A stretch of 64,000 nt of DNA from Opitutus sp. GAS368 (lineage in GTDB: Bacteria; Verrucomicrobiota; Verrucomicrobiia; Opitutales; Opitutaceae). The DNA lies in NCBI RefSeq assembly GCF_900104925.1, contig NZ_LT629735.1:466291-530290 (forward strand), read 5' to 3'. A model generated the notes under the pieces. That model saw only the letters and a program-made list of their open reading frames with translations. It was not told where the DNA came from and did no database searches. Positions 16,452 through 25,254 of this stretch are shown in pieces; position 1 is the first letter of the stretch; each line of letters starts with the position of its first letter. The position numbers were made by a program, and so were the translations under genes.

Positions 16452-17759
16452 TCAGTCCTTCACCTGTTGTTCCAGTGGTGTGACGGGATCGATCATCAGC
16501 CAGAAGACCGCGCCCAGCAGGTAGACGGCGGCGGTCACGTGAAAGGCCAGCGTCCAGTTGTTGGTCCGCTGCACGATGTAGCCGATGACGATCGGCGACA
16601 GAAAGCCGCCGAGGTTGCCCATCATGTTCATCGCACCGCCGAGTGTGCCGACCCACCGACCGCCGACGTCCATGCAGGTGGTCCACGCCCCCGGGATCGT
16701 GAGGTCGTTGCAGAAACTCACCAAGGCGATGACCATCACCGCGACGTAGGGATTGGCGATGAACGTCGATGCCACCAGCAGCACCGCCGCGGCGGCCATG
16801 CCGCCCGCCCCCAGCCCGCAGCGCGCCCGCCGGACACCGCCCAGCCACTGGGCGAGCCGGGGCTGAAGCCAGCCCGCGGCCAGCGAGCCGAAACCACCCA
16901 GCGCCAGCGGCAGGCCGGCCAGCAGCGCGCTCTGCTTCACGTCGAAGCCGCGCTCCTTCAGCAGGTAGGTTGGAAACCAGGTGATAAAGAAATACCACGC
17001 GTAGCTCAGCGCCGCATATTGCCCCCCCAGGCACCACACGGTCCGTGAGCGCAGGAACCGGCTCCACGGCACCGCGTCATGGCCGGTGGTGGAATCCTCG
17101 GCGGGGGGAAGCTGCGCGGCCTCGGCGGCGTTAACCGCCGGATGCTCCCGCGGGTTGTCGCGATACCACCAATGGAAGACCACCGCCCAAACGACGCCGA
17201 GCAGACCGAAAAGCATGAACGCGGTCCGCCAGTTCATGTAATGCAGGCAGGCATAGACCAGCAACGGCGTGGCGGCTCCGCCCCAGCGCGCGCTCATCCA
17301 CATGATGCCCTGCACGCGCGAGCGCTCCACCGGCGGCAGCCAGCCGTTGAAAGCCTTGGTCAGGTTGGGGAAACAGCCGGCCTCGCCCGCGCCAAACAGG
17401 AAGCGCGTCACCAGAAGCGACGACCAGCTCCACACCCAGCCCGTCGCCGCCGTGAAAAACGACCACCACACCACAATGCGCAGCAGCACCCGGCGCGGGC
17501 CGATCCGGTCGCCGAGGTAGCCGCCGGGTATCTCAAAAAGCGCATAGGCCAGCGTGAAGGCCGAGAAGACCCAGCCCATCTGGGAAACGGAAAGCCCCAG
17601 GTCGCCCGCGATCTGGGGTGCCGCCTGCGAGATCGCGATGCGATCCACGTAAAGGATGACCGCCAGCAGGACCGCAAACACCACCACCCAGTAGCGGGCG
17701 CGCGTGGGCGCGGCGGGCGGCACCGCCAATGCGGCGGACGCTCTGTCGGGGTCGGACAT
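16452..17759 (-). CDS. MFS transporter, anion:cation symporter (sugar-acid) family
   Basis: About 435 residues with twelve predicted membrane helices. Features typical of hexuronate/galactonate transporters: an N-terminal helix with VILYVDRIAISQAAPQIAGD, GWVFSAFTLAYALFEIPGGY, and GDRIGPRRVLL. The context fits sugar-acid uptake: the decayed dehydratase follows directly, and an AraD1-like FAH enzyme is divergent. Start at MSDPDRAS (17759); the open frame extends upstream without homology. Confidence 0.88.
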   Translation of the reverse strand: MSDPDRASAALAVPPAAPTRARYWVVVFAVLLAVILYVDRIAISQAAPQIAGDLGLSVSQMGWVFSAFTLAYALFEIPGGYLGDRIGPRRVLLRIVVWWSFFTAATGWVWSWSSLLVTRFLFGAGEAGCFPNLTKAFNGWLPPVERSRVQGIMWMSARWGGAATPLLVYACLHYMNWRTAFMLFGLLGVVWAVVFHWWYRDNPREHPAVNAAEAAQLPPAEDSTTGHDAVPWSRFLRSRTVWCLGGQYAALSYAWYFFITWFPTYLLKERGFDVKQSALLAGLPLALGGFGSLAAGWLQPRLAQWLGGVRRARCGLGAGGMAAAAVLLVASTFIANPYVAVMVIALVSFCNDLTIPGAWTTCMDVGGRWVGTLGGAMNMMGNLGGFLSPIVIGYIVQRTNNWTLAFHVTAAVYLLGAVFWLMIDPVTPLEQQVKD

Positions 17760-17883
17760 CACCGGAGCTTGGTGGCGGGCGGCGAGTCGCGTCAATAGCA
17801 CACGGTCAGTTCTAATGTTGCTCCTGATTACTGCGGAAAGTTGTCGCCTTCGCCGGCCCACCGCCAAAATTCGCACCCGCCCC

Positions 17884-18741
17884 ATGAAAGTCTGTCGTTT
17901 CAAATCGGGTGGCCCCACTGTCCGCCTCGGACTGGTGACGGACGATGCGCTGGTGCTCGACCTGACGCCCACCGGGCTCACCACCCTGCACGCCGTGCTC
18001 GAGGCCGCGGATCCCGTCGCGCTGCTGCAACAAGCGGCCCGCGGGCAACTGCCGCAATTCGCCCTGGGGGAGATCACGCTCTGCGCCCCGGTCGAGCGCC
18101 AGGAAGTATGGGCCGCCGGCGTCACCTACCTGCGCAGCAAGACGGCGCGGATGGCGGAGTCGGATTTCAGTGCCACGGCCTATGACCGCGTCTATGCCGC
18201 GGCGCGGCCCGAGATCTTCTTCAAGGCCCTCGGGGAGAAGGTCGCCGCGACGGGTGAACCGGTCGGCATCCGGCGCGACGCCCGCTGGAGCGTGCCCGAG
18301 CCGGAATTGGCGCTCGTGCTGAACTCCCGCGGCCAAATCGTGGGCTGCACCATCGGCAACGACATGAGTTCGCGTGACATCGAGGGCGAGAACCTGCTCT
18401 ACCTGCCGCAGGCCAAGGTCTACGACCGCTCCTGCGCCCTCGGCCCGTGGATCACGCTCGGCGTGACCGAAGCCGACGCGCGCGGCTGGACCATTGCCAT
18501 CGCCATCCAGCGCGATGGACACCTCGTGTTCGCCGGCGAGACCTCGGCCGGGCAGCTGAAACGGAGTTTCGCCGAGCTGGCGGGTCACCTGTGTCGCAGC
18601 CAGACCTTCCCGCATGGCGCGATGCTCCTGACGGGCACCGGAGTCGTGCCGCCCGATTCGTTCACGCTGCAGGCCGGGGACATCGTGGAGATCACCATCA
18701 CCGGCATCGGCCTGCTGCGAAACACGGTGGCGGTGGTCTGA
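17884..18741 (+). CDS. Fumarylacetoacetate hydrolase-fold protein, AraD1/XylX-like
   Basis: 285 residues. The C-terminal FAH fold has the metal-binding signature: ARPEIFFKALGEK, SVPEPELALVLNS with two acidic ligands, and GCTIGNDMSSRDIEGENLLY. The PQAKVYDRSCALGP segment is characteristic of the 2-dehydro-3-deoxy-aldonate dehydratase branch. That activity would follow a YjhG-type dehydratase in oxidative pentose or uronate breakdown, which matches the remnant next door. It is divergent from the MFS gene with about 125 bp between them. The exact substrate is inference. Confidence 0.82.
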   Translation: MKVCRFKSGGPTVRLGLVTDDALVLDLTPTGLTTLHAVLEAADPVALLQQAARGQLPQFALGEITLCAPVERQEVWAAGVTYLRSKTARMAESDFSATAYDRVYAAARPEIFFKALGEKVAATGEPVGIRRDARWSVPEPELALVLNSRGQIVGCTIGNDMSSRDIEGENLLYLPQAKVYDRSCALGPWITLGVTEADARGWTIAIAIQRDGHLVFAGETSAGQLKRSFAELAGHLCRSQTFPHGAMLLTGTGVVPPDSFTLQAGDIVEITITGIGLLRNTVAVV

Positions 18742-18789
18742 GTGGATTCGGGCGCTACCCGCCTTCGTCCCGGGGGGACTTCGGCGCGG

Positions 18790-18819
18790 TTTGTTTTCCC
18801 GCTGCGCGGGAAAACAAAG
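18790..18819. terminator. Bidirectional hairpin between FAH gene and SRP RNA
   Basis: TTTGTTTTCCCGC and GCGGGAAAACAAA form a long stem with a tiny loop. It lies 3' of both the FAH gene (plus) and the SRP RNA gene (minus), as expected for a shared transcription end. The T-rich arm serves as the run in either direction. Confidence 0.7.
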
Positions 18820-18920
18820 TGGCCAGGCACTCCACGGCACTGGTAGGACGTCGTCACCGTTGCTGCCTTCCGGCCCTGGCGGGGTTCACGCGCCTGCCCA
18901 TGCATGGCGCCTGGCCAAGG
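18818..18920 (-). ncRNA. ffs: Signal recognition particle RNA (4.5S type)
   Basis: The minus strand contains the conserved SRP domain IV: CCAGGGCCGGAAGGCAGCAA, with the GGAA-type tetraloop and asymmetric internal loop. The ends pair (GCCAGGC...GCCTGGC), giving a hairpin-like RNA of about 100 nt. It binds Ffh for co-translational targeting. Exact ends are estimated from the terminal pairing. Confidence 0.93.
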
Positions 18921-18952
18921 CGGAACGTAGGTGGGCCCCCTCCCCCTGCAAC

Positions 18953-18985
18953 CAAAATAAAAAAGGCGCCGTTTCCGGCGCCCAT
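18953..18985 (-). terminator. Rho-independent terminator of the ECF sigma operon
   Basis: On the minus strand, GGGCGCCGGAAACGGCGCC is followed by TTTTTTATTTT, a few bases after the stop of the LTxxQ-like gene. It separates the sigma operon from the SRP RNA gene. Confidence 0.88.
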
Positions 18986-18998
18986 GCGGGAGATCAAC

Positions 18999-19466
18999 TC
19001 ACTTGCCGGGAGGCTTTTCCGCCCCTTGTTCCTTTTCCCCGTTCTTCTCGGCCGTCGCCCGCTCGGCCGCGCGCCTGGCTTTCTCGGCCTTCTCCCGGGC
19101 TTCGCGCGCCTCGCGCAGCTCGCGGTTCATCTGTTCGAACTTGAGGCGCTGTTCGGCCGTGAGTTTCTCGGAGATCTCGCGCTGCATGCCCTCGACGGTC
19201 GCCTGGGTTTCCGTCATGGACTGGTTCCGCACCCGGTTCAGCTGCTCCATGTTGCGGCGCACGATCGGGCGGATCTGCTCCTGCTGGTCCGGCGTCAATT
19301 CCAGGCGCTCGGCCAGCCGCTTCAGGTGCCGCGGGGCCCACTCCTCGGGCACCGGGCGGTTCAGGATCTTGTTCTTGAAGAAGCGCAGCGTGACAAACCC
19401 TCCCGTCACCCCGCCGGCCGCAAAAATGCCGATCAGGACGACGATGACTTTCCAGGGTTTGTTCAT
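18999..19466 (-). CDS. Membrane-anchored Spy/CpxP-like (LTxxQ) protein
   Basis: 155 residues. One N-terminal membrane helix (VIVVLIGIFAAGGVTGGFVTL) is followed by a helical periplasmic part with ERLELTPDQQEQIRPIV and EKLTAEQRLKFEQM. Both resemble the LTxxQ motifs of the Spy/CpxP/heavy-metal-sensor group. The C-terminus is a charged Lys/Glu/Ala tail. It is the third gene of the ECF sigma operon (TGATG overlap with the gene before), so it probably works in the envelope-stress circuit. Exact function is not known. Confidence 0.7.
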   Translation of the reverse strand: MNKPWKVIVVLIGIFAAGGVTGGFVTLRFFKNKILNRPVPEEWAPRHLKRLAERLELTPDQQEQIRPIVRRNMEQLNRVRNQSMTETQATVEGMQREISEKLTAEQRLKFEQMNRELREAREAREKAEKARRAAERATAEKNGEKEQGAEKPPGK

Positions 19467-19762
19467 CAGGAGATGTCGAGCAGCTCGACGACGGTGTCGG
19501 TCGTGCCGGTGGCGTAGATGTCGCTCTGATCAGTCGAGAACTCCGCGAAGTTGAACACGACGGCCGCCACGCTGCAGGCCGCCGCGACGAGCAGGCCGCG
19601 GAGGGCGAAGCGTCCGAGCGACAGCCACGGCGCCGGCGGCAGGGCGAAGCCCTGCGCGGCCACGCGGGTGGCGAAGCCATACGGGGCGGCGGTGCCGGCG
19701 TCGACGGGCGCCTGCCGGGCGAGGACGATCAATTTCTGCCAGTGGTGGTCGAATCGGTTCAT
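19466..19762 (-). CDS. Small membrane protein, likely anti-sigma factor of the ECF operon
   Basis: 98 residues: a basic N-terminus (FDHHWQKLIVLARQAP), one central hydrophobic helix (ALRGLLVAAACSVAAVVF), and a short acidic periplasmic tail. It lies between the sigma factor and the Spy-like gene with overlapping codons on both sides. Anti-sigma function is inferred from position and topology only; no ZAS-type His-Cys-Cys motif is present. Confidence 0.6.
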   Translation of the reverse strand: MNRFDHHWQKLIVLARQAPVDAGTAAPYGFATRVAAQGFALPPAPWLSLGRFALRGLLVAAACSVAAVVFNFAEFSTDQSDIYATGTTDTVVELLDIS

Positions 19763-20346
19763 GACTTCTCCTTGCTTTGTAGTTCTTGAAAAAGTTTTTG
19801 CAATTTCCGTCTGGCGCGAAAGGCGCGCACCTTGACGAGGGTCTGGTTCCAGCCTGTGAGGGCGCTGATCTCGGCGATGGTCTTTTGCTCGAGGTCGAGC
19901 AGCTGGATGACGAGGCGGTCGTCGGGCTTGAGCTGGCCGAGCAGTTTTTGGACGAGTTCGCGGGCGGCGAGCGCGTCGCCGGGCAGAACATCGCGCTCGT
20001 CGGTGATCACGTTGTCGAGCACCTCGGCCTCGTTCTCGGACAGGTCGGCCCAGCGGAACTCCGGCCGGCGCTTCTGGGCGCGCAGCTGGTCGATGCACGT
20101 CGTGACCGCGATGCGGGAGACCCAGTGCGGGAACGGCACGTGGCCCTGGTATTGTTCAAGGCGCGTGAACATTTTCAGGAAAATGTCCTGCGCGAGGTCT
20201 TCCTCGGCGACGCGGCGGGGCAGATGGGAGCGCACGATACGGCTGACCAGCGGGTAGAGATGTTCGACCAGCTGACGGGCCGCGACCTGGTCGCGCCGGC
20301 GCACCCGTTCAAGACAACCGACGAGGTCGAACGATTCATCAGCCAT
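19759..20346 (-). CDS. ECF RNA polymerase sigma factor
   Basis: 195 residues. Region 2: LYPLVSRIVRSHLP, EEDLAQDIFLKMF, FPHWVSRIAVTTCIDQLR. Region 4: LKPDDRLVIQLLDLEQKTIAEIS followed by GWNQTLVKVRAFRARRKL, a helix-turn-helix. The start at 20346 is chosen because a good ECF-type promoter at 20379-20405 puts the transcript start downstream of the longer ATG at 20376. First gene of an operon with a putative anti-sigma factor and a Spy-like protein. Confidence 0.92.
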   Translation of the reverse strand: MADESFDLVGCLERVRRRDQVAARQLVEHLYPLVSRIVRSHLPRRVAEEDLAQDIFLKMFTRLEQYQGHVPFPHWVSRIAVTTCIDQLRAQKRRPEFRWADLSENEAEVLDNVITDERDVLPGDALAARELVQKLLGQLKPDDRLVIQLLDLEQKTIAEISALTGWNQTLVKVRAFRARRKLQKLFQELQSKEKS

Positions 20347-20378
20347 GGAGTTGTGCAAAAGTCTGGCACATCCCATGA

Positions 20379-20405
20379 GACGGTGGGGGCTGATGACCAG
20401 TTACC
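20379..20405 (-). promoter_or_regulatory. Candidate autoregulated ECF promoter
   Basis: The minus strand reads GGTAACT, 16 bases, then CGTC. This fits the GGAAC-N16/17-CGTC pattern of many ECF promoters and lies just upstream of the sigma factor gene itself. Confidence 0.5.
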
Positions 20406-20533
20406 GGGAAATCCCATGACATACCTCGGTGTAAATCACCGTCCGTCAGCAACCAAGCCGATTCTGCATCGCGCAACCGGGCCGGATTCGGCGTGACTCA
20501 CCCCAACGCTTGTCTTTGCTGGAACCAAACCAC

Positions 20534-22210
20534 ATGGCCGCCCCGACTCCGTCTTCCGTCCGCCGAGACATGCTGCTGCTGGGGCTCTTATGCTTGGGGT
20601 TGTTCGGTTTGCGGCTGGGTTCGTCAAGCCTGCCCAATCCCGACGAAAGCCGGTATGCCGAGATCCCTCGTGAGATGCTCGCCACCGGCGACTGGGTGAC
20701 CCCCCGCTTGAATGGGGTGAACTATTTCGAGAAACCCCCCTTGGTCTACTGGGCGGTAGCCGCCAACCAGGGCGTCTTCGGCGCCAATGAGTGGGCGATT
20801 CGGGCCGTGCCGGCGCTTTTCGCCCTGGGTGGCGTGCTGCTAACCTATGCGGCAACCCGGCGTCTGTATGGCCGGAACGCCGGTCTGGCCGCCGGGTTCG
20901 TGCTGGCCACGGCGCTGCTTTACTTCGCCCTCGCACGCATCCTCCTGCTCGACATGGCGGTGTCGGTGCTGATGAGCGCGGCGCTGTTCTGTTTCATCCT
21001 CGGGGTGCAGGAACCGGCGGGCGGGCGGCGGCGCTGGCTGTTTTACGGCGTCTACGCGAGCATGGCTCTGGCGACGCTCACCAAGGGCCTGATCGGATTT
21101 CTCGTCACCGGTGCGGTGATGTTCCTGTGGCTGCTGGTGTTCAACCAGTGGCGCCGGTTGCGGCCGTTTTACCTCCCCACCGGCGCGCTGCTTTTTCTGG
21201 CCCTGGCCGCGCCGTGGCACGTGCTGGCCGCGCTGCGCAACGAGACCTGGGCGCACCGCTACTTTGTCTATGAGCACTGGGAGCGCTTCACCTCCCCCGC
21301 GGCCAGCCGGCCCGGCCCCTGGTGGTATTTCATCCCGATTGTGGTTGCAGGGCTGTTTCCCTGGACCGGCTTTCTGTGGCCGGCACTCCGGGCAGCCCTG
21401 CCCGGCGGGTGGACCGCCCGCAAGGAAAACGCCAACGCCTGGTTCTTCGTCACTTGGGCGGCCTTCATCTTTCTGTTTTTCAGCAAATCCCACTCCAAGC
21501 TTCCGCCTTACATCCTGCCGGTGTTTCCGCCGCTCGCCGTGCTCATCGGCGCGTGGCTCGCCCGGCCGGGGACGGAAGACCCGAAGCGGTTGCGGGCGGG
21601 ATTGGTCTTTTTCACCGGGTTCAGCGCCTTGCTCGGCATCGCCTTGGCGGTGGTCGTGCTGTATCCGGGACGCATCATCCGCGATCCAATCCAGGCCCTG
21701 GCCCTGCGCCCCTACGCTTTTGCCCTCGCCGCCATCGCCCTGGCCGGCGGCGCGCTGACCCTCTGGCTTGAACTCCGTCGCAGCTCCATCCACGCCCTGC
21801 GCGCCATGGCGGTGACCGCCGGGCTGTTCTACGCCACGCTCACCTTCGCCGTGCCCGACATCCAGCGGCCGGGCACGAGCGAACTGGCCCGCATCGTCAA
21901 GGCCCGCGCGCAACCCGCCGACCGGGTGGTGAATTACCACGAATTCTTTCATGACTTTGCCTACTACTCTGGCCGGGTCGTCGATGTGGTGGATGGCAAG
22001 GGCGAGCTGGAGCTGGAGGAGGATGCCGCCGCGCGGGCTAGCGGCCGTTTCATCGACGATGCCGAGTTCCGCCGCCGTTGGACCGGACCCGTGCGCCTGT
22101 GGGTCGTCGCGGAAAAGGAGGCGGTGACGGAACTGTTCGCCGATCGAGCTTTCCGTTATTATTTGCTCGGCGAAACCCGCAGCCATTATCTTTTCAGCAA
22201 CCAGCCCTGA
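20534..22210 (+). CDS. arnT: Lipid A aminoarabinose (L-Ara4N) transferase, GT83
   Basis: About 558 residues with roughly a dozen membrane helices. Family features: NPDESRYAEIPREMLATGDW in the first periplasmic loop (acidic catalytic residues), FEKPPLVYW, LARILLLDMAVSV, and KSHSKLPPYILPVFPPLAVL. The C-terminal periplasmic domain is shorter and less conserved. It moves L-Ara4N from undecaprenyl phosphate to lipid A in the inner membrane's outer leaflet. It leads the arn operon; arnB begins 2 bp after its stop. ATG at 20534 preferred over a TTG at 20510. Confidence 0.88.
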   Translation: MAAPTPSSVRRDMLLLGLLCLGLFGLRLGSSSLPNPDESRYAEIPREMLATGDWVTPRLNGVNYFEKPPLVYWAVAANQGVFGANEWAIRAVPALFALGGVLLTYAATRRLYGRNAGLAAGFVLATALLYFALARILLLDMAVSVLMSAALFCFILGVQEPAGGRRRWLFYGVYASMALATLTKGLIGFLVTGAVMFLWLLVFNQWRRLRPFYLPTGALLFLALAAPWHVLAALRNETWAHRYFVYEHWERFTSPAASRPGPWWYFIPIVVAGLFPWTGFLWPALRAALPGGWTARKENANAWFFVTWAAFIFLFFSKSHSKLPPYILPVFPPLAVLIGAWLARPGTEDPKRLRAGLVFFTGFSALLGIALAVVVLYPGRIIRDPIQALALRPYAFALAAIALAGGALTLWLELRRSSIHALRAMAVTAGLFYATLTFAVPDIQRPGTSELARIVKARAQPADRVVNYHEFFHDFAYYSGRVVDVVDGKGELELEEDAAARASGRFIDDAEFRRRWTGPVRLWVVAEKEAVTELFADRAFRYYLLGETRSHYLFSNQP

Positions 22211-22211
22211 C

Positions 22212-23393
22212 ATGCCCGCCCCTTCTGTCCCCACTTTGAACCCGCCAGTCACCGCCCCCTTCCTTCCCTTCACCCGCCCGACCATCGACGACGAGACCAT
22301 CGCCGGCGTGGCCGAGGTGCTCCGTTCCGGCTGGATCACGTCCGGTCCCCAGGTGAAGGCCTTCGAGGCGAAGCTTTCCGAGTATTGCGGCGGTCGGCCG
22401 GTGCGCGCCTTCAACTCCGGCACCTGCACGATGGAGATCGCCCTGCGGATCGCCGGCATCGGCCCCGGCCACGAGGTCATTACCACGCCGCTGACCTGGG
22501 TCGCGACCAGCAACATCGTCCTCGATGTCGGCGCCAAGCCGGTGTTCGTCGACATCGATCCCGTCACGCGTAGCCTCGACCTGGTCCTGGTCGAGGCGGC
22601 GATCACCCCGGCGACCCGCGCCATCATCCCGGTCGACCTCGCCGGCCTGCCGGTGGATCGCGACCGGCTCCACGCCCTCGCGAAAAAGCACAATCTGCGC
22701 GTCGTCGAGGACGCCGCCCAGTCGTTCGGCAGCACGTGGGCCGGCCGGCGCATCGGCGCGTTCGGTGACTTCGTTTCCTTCAGTTTTCACGCGAACAAGA
22801 ACATCACCACCATCGAGGGCGGCTGCCTCGTGCTGAACAACGAGGCCGAGGCGAAGCTCGCCGAGCAATACCGCCTGCAGGGTGTCGTCCGCTCCGGCCA
22901 TGACGGCATGGACGTCGCGTTGGTCGGCGGAAAATACAACCTCACCGACGTCGCCGCGCGCGTCGGCCTCGGCCAGCTGCCGCACCTCGACCTGTTCACC
23001 GCCCGGCGGCGTGAGCTGGCGCGCGCCTACTTTGCCCAGTTCGAGGCGCTCGGGGCCCGCGCGCTCGGCCTCGGTCTGCCCGTCGCGGACTTCACCCAGA
23101 GCAACTGGCACATGTTCCAAGTCGTGCTCCCCGAGGAGCGGCTCTCCGTGAAACGCGCCGACGTGATGGCCCGGCTGCACGCGGCCGGCATCGGCACCGG
23201 GGTGCATTATCCCGCGATCCATCTCTTCACGCTCTACCAGCGGCTGGGCTGGAAGGCGGGCGATTACCCGCACGCCGAATACGCCGGCCGCAACATCCTC
23301 ACGCTGCCCCTGTTCCCCGCGATGACCGGCGCCGATGTCGCCCGCGTCGCCACCGAACTCACCGCCTTGCTCAAACAACACCGGAAATCATGA
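22212..23393 (+). CDS. arnB: UDP-4-amino-4-deoxy-L-arabinose aminotransferase
   Basis: 393 residues, DegT/DnrJ/EryC1 family. Visible are RSGWITSGPQVKAFE, FNSGTCTMEIALRIAGIGPG, HEVITTPLTWVATSN, VVEDAAQSFGS, and the PLP lysine in SFHANKNITTIEGG. GIGTGVHYPAIHLF near the C-terminus is typical of ArnB. It aminates the UDP-4-keto-pentose made by the ArnA dehydrogenase. The position in the arn operon supports ArnB over related aminotransferases. Confidence 0.92.
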   Translation: MPAPSVPTLNPPVTAPFLPFTRPTIDDETIAGVAEVLRSGWITSGPQVKAFEAKLSEYCGGRPVRAFNSGTCTMEIALRIAGIGPGHEVITTPLTWVATSNIVLDVGAKPVFVDIDPVTRSLDLVLVEAAITPATRAIIPVDLAGLPVDRDRLHALAKKHNLRVVEDAAQSFGSTWAGRRIGAFGDFVSFSFHANKNITTIEGGCLVLNNEAEAKLAEQYRLQGVVRSGHDGMDVALVGGKYNLTDVAARVGLGQLPHLDLFTARRRELARAYFAQFEALGARALGLGLPVADFTQSNWHMFQVVLPEERLSVKRADVMARLHAAGIGTGVHYPAIHLFTLYQRLGWKAGDYPHAEYAGRNILTLPLFPAMTGADVARVATELTALLKQHRKS

Positions 23394-24343
23394 GCGCCGC
23401 CCCTTCCGTCCAACTCTCGGTGGTGATTCCCGTCTACAACGAGGAACTCAACCTGCCCGTGCTGTTCGCCCGCCTCTACCCGGTGCTCGACGGGCTCGGC
23501 CGCTCCTATGAGGTCATCTTCACGAACGACGGCAGCGGCGACCGCTCCTTCGCGCTGCTCCAGGCCCAGCACGCCGCCCGGCCGGACGTGACCCGGGTCA
23601 TCGATTTCAACGCCAACTACGGCCAGCACATGGCGATCATGGCCGCGTTCGAGCGCGTGCGCGGCGCCACCGTCATCACGCTCGACGCCGATCTGCAAAA
23701 CCCGCCCGAGGAGATCCCGAAGCTGCTGGAAAAGATCGCCGCCGGCCACGACTACGTGGGCGGCTACCGGCTGAACCGGCAGGATTCCCTCTTCCGCACC
23801 TATGCCTCCAAGGTGATCAACTTCGTCCGCGAAAAGACCACCAGCATCCAGATGACCGACCAGGGTTGCATGCTCCGCGCCTATTCCCGGGCGGTCACCG
23901 ATGCCATCGTGCGCAGCGGCGCCATCAACACCTTCATCCCCGCCCTTGCTTACAGCTTCTCCAGCAAGCCCGGCGAGGTCGGCGTCAAGCACGAGGAGCG
24001 GCACGCCGGCGTCTCGAACTACTCCTTCTACAGCCTTATCCGGCTGAACTTCGACCTCATCACCGGCTTCTCCATCGCACCGCTGCAGTACTTCACGATG
24101 TTCTCGATGCTGAGCGCCGCAGGCAGCCTCGCGCTCGTCGCGCTGCTGTTCTACCGGCGGTTCCTGCTCGATCTCGACCGCGAGACGTTCGGCGTGTTCA
24201 CCCTTTTCGGCATCCTCTTTTTCCTGCTTAGCGTGGCGATGATCGGCATCGGTCTGATCGGCGAGTACGTCGGCCGCACCTACCAGGTCGTCCGCGCCCG
24301 CCAGCGGTATCATGTGAAGGAAGTGTTGGAAACCGCGGCGTGA
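23390..24343 (+). CDS. arnC: Undecaprenyl-phosphate 4-deoxy-4-formamido-L-arabinose transferase
   Basis: 317 residues, GT2. The catalytic domain has LSVVIPVYNEELNLPVLF, VIFTNDGSGDRS and TLDADLQNPPEEIP (DXD-like). Two C-terminal membrane helices follow (about residues 235-300). It transfers L-Ara4FN from UDP to undecaprenyl phosphate on the cytoplasmic side. The start ATGA overlaps the arnB stop. Confidence 0.92.
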   Translation: MSAAPSVQLSVVIPVYNEELNLPVLFARLYPVLDGLGRSYEVIFTNDGSGDRSFALLQAQHAARPDVTRVIDFNANYGQHMAIMAAFERVRGATVITLDADLQNPPEEIPKLLEKIAAGHDYVGGYRLNRQDSLFRTYASKVINFVREKTTSIQMTDQGCMLRAYSRAVTDAIVRSGAINTFIPALAYSFSSKPGEVGVKHEERHAGVSNYSFYSLIRLNFDLITGFSIAPLQYFTMFSMLSAAGSLALVALLFYRRFLLDLDRETFGVFTLFGILFFLLSVAMIGIGLIGEYVGRTYQVVRARQRYHVKEVLETAA

Positions 24344-25242
24344 GCAAACCCCGGATACTCTTCTTCGGCTACAGCGAAGTCGGCTACGAGTGCCTCTCCC
24401 TGCTGCTGGAACGCGGCGACAATGTGGTCGCGCTCATCACGCACGAAGACAACCCCCACGAGAAAATCTGGTTCAAGACCCCCGCCGGCGCCGCGAAGGA
24501 GAAAGTCATCCCGGTCTTCACCCCCGCCGGCGTCAACACGCCCGAATGGCGCGAGCGCATCGCCGCGCTGCAGCCTGACCTGATCCTGTCGGTCTATTAC
24601 CGGCACATGATCGGGACCAAGATTCTCGCCCTGCCGCGACTCGGTCCCTGGAACATGCACGGCTCCCTCCTGCCCAAATACCGCGGCCGCGCCCCGATCA
24701 ACTGGGCCGTCCTCCACGGTGAGCCGCGCATCGGCATGACGCTGCACCGGATGGTCAAGAGCGCCGACGCCGGCGCCATCGTCGACCAGGAGGGTGTTGC
24801 GATCGGCCCGCGCGACACCGCCGAGCAGGCCTTCCGGAAGGTCCTTCCCTGCGCCCGGATCGTGCTGGCGCGGCAGATCGACGCACTCCTCGCCGGCACG
24901 GCGCCCGAAACGCCGCAGGATGAGTCGCAGGCCACCTACTTCGGCGGCCGCACGCCCGAGGACGGTCGCGTGGTCTGGACCCAGACCTCCCGCCAGATCT
25001 TCAACCTCGTCCGCGCCGTCACCGACCCGTATCCCGGGGCCTTCACCGAGGTGAATGGCGTGCGCCTCATGCTCTGGTGGGCCGAGCCGGATTCCCCGGC
25101 GGCCCGCGGCCGGCACGGCCGCCCCGGCGAGATCCTGTCCGTTGCCCCGCTGGTCGTCGCGACCGGGGACGGCGCGCTGGAATTCACCCGCACCGAATGG
25201 CGCGGACTTGCCCCCGCGCTCCAAACCGGTCAGATACTTTAA
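24340..25242 (+). CDS. arnA: UDP-L-Ara4N formyltransferase (stand-alone ArnA N-terminal half)
   Basis: 300 residues, GTG start overlapping the arnC stop. The formyltransferase fold is complete: ILFFGYSEVGYECLSLLL, LILSVYYRHMI, NMHGSLLPKYRGRAPINW with the catalytic Asn and His, and SADAGAIVDQEGV with the Asp. In E. coli this domain is fused to the dehydrogenase in one 660-residue ArnA; here the two halves are separate adjacent genes. It makes UDP-L-Ara4FN using formyl-THF. Confidence 0.9.
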   Translation: MSKPRILFFGYSEVGYECLSLLLERGDNVVALITHEDNPHEKIWFKTPAGAAKEKVIPVFTPAGVNTPEWRERIAALQPDLILSVYYRHMIGTKILALPRLGPWNMHGSLLPKYRGRAPINWAVLHGEPRIGMTLHRMVKSADAGAIVDQEGVAIGPRDTAEQAFRKVLPCARIVLARQIDALLAGTAPETPQDESQATYFGGRTPEDGRVVWTQTSRQIFNLVRAVTDPYPGAFTEVNGVRLMLWWAEPDSPAARGRHGRPGEILSVAPLVVATGDGALEFTRTEWRGLAPALQTGQIL

Positions 25243-25254
25243 CCCACCCATCCC

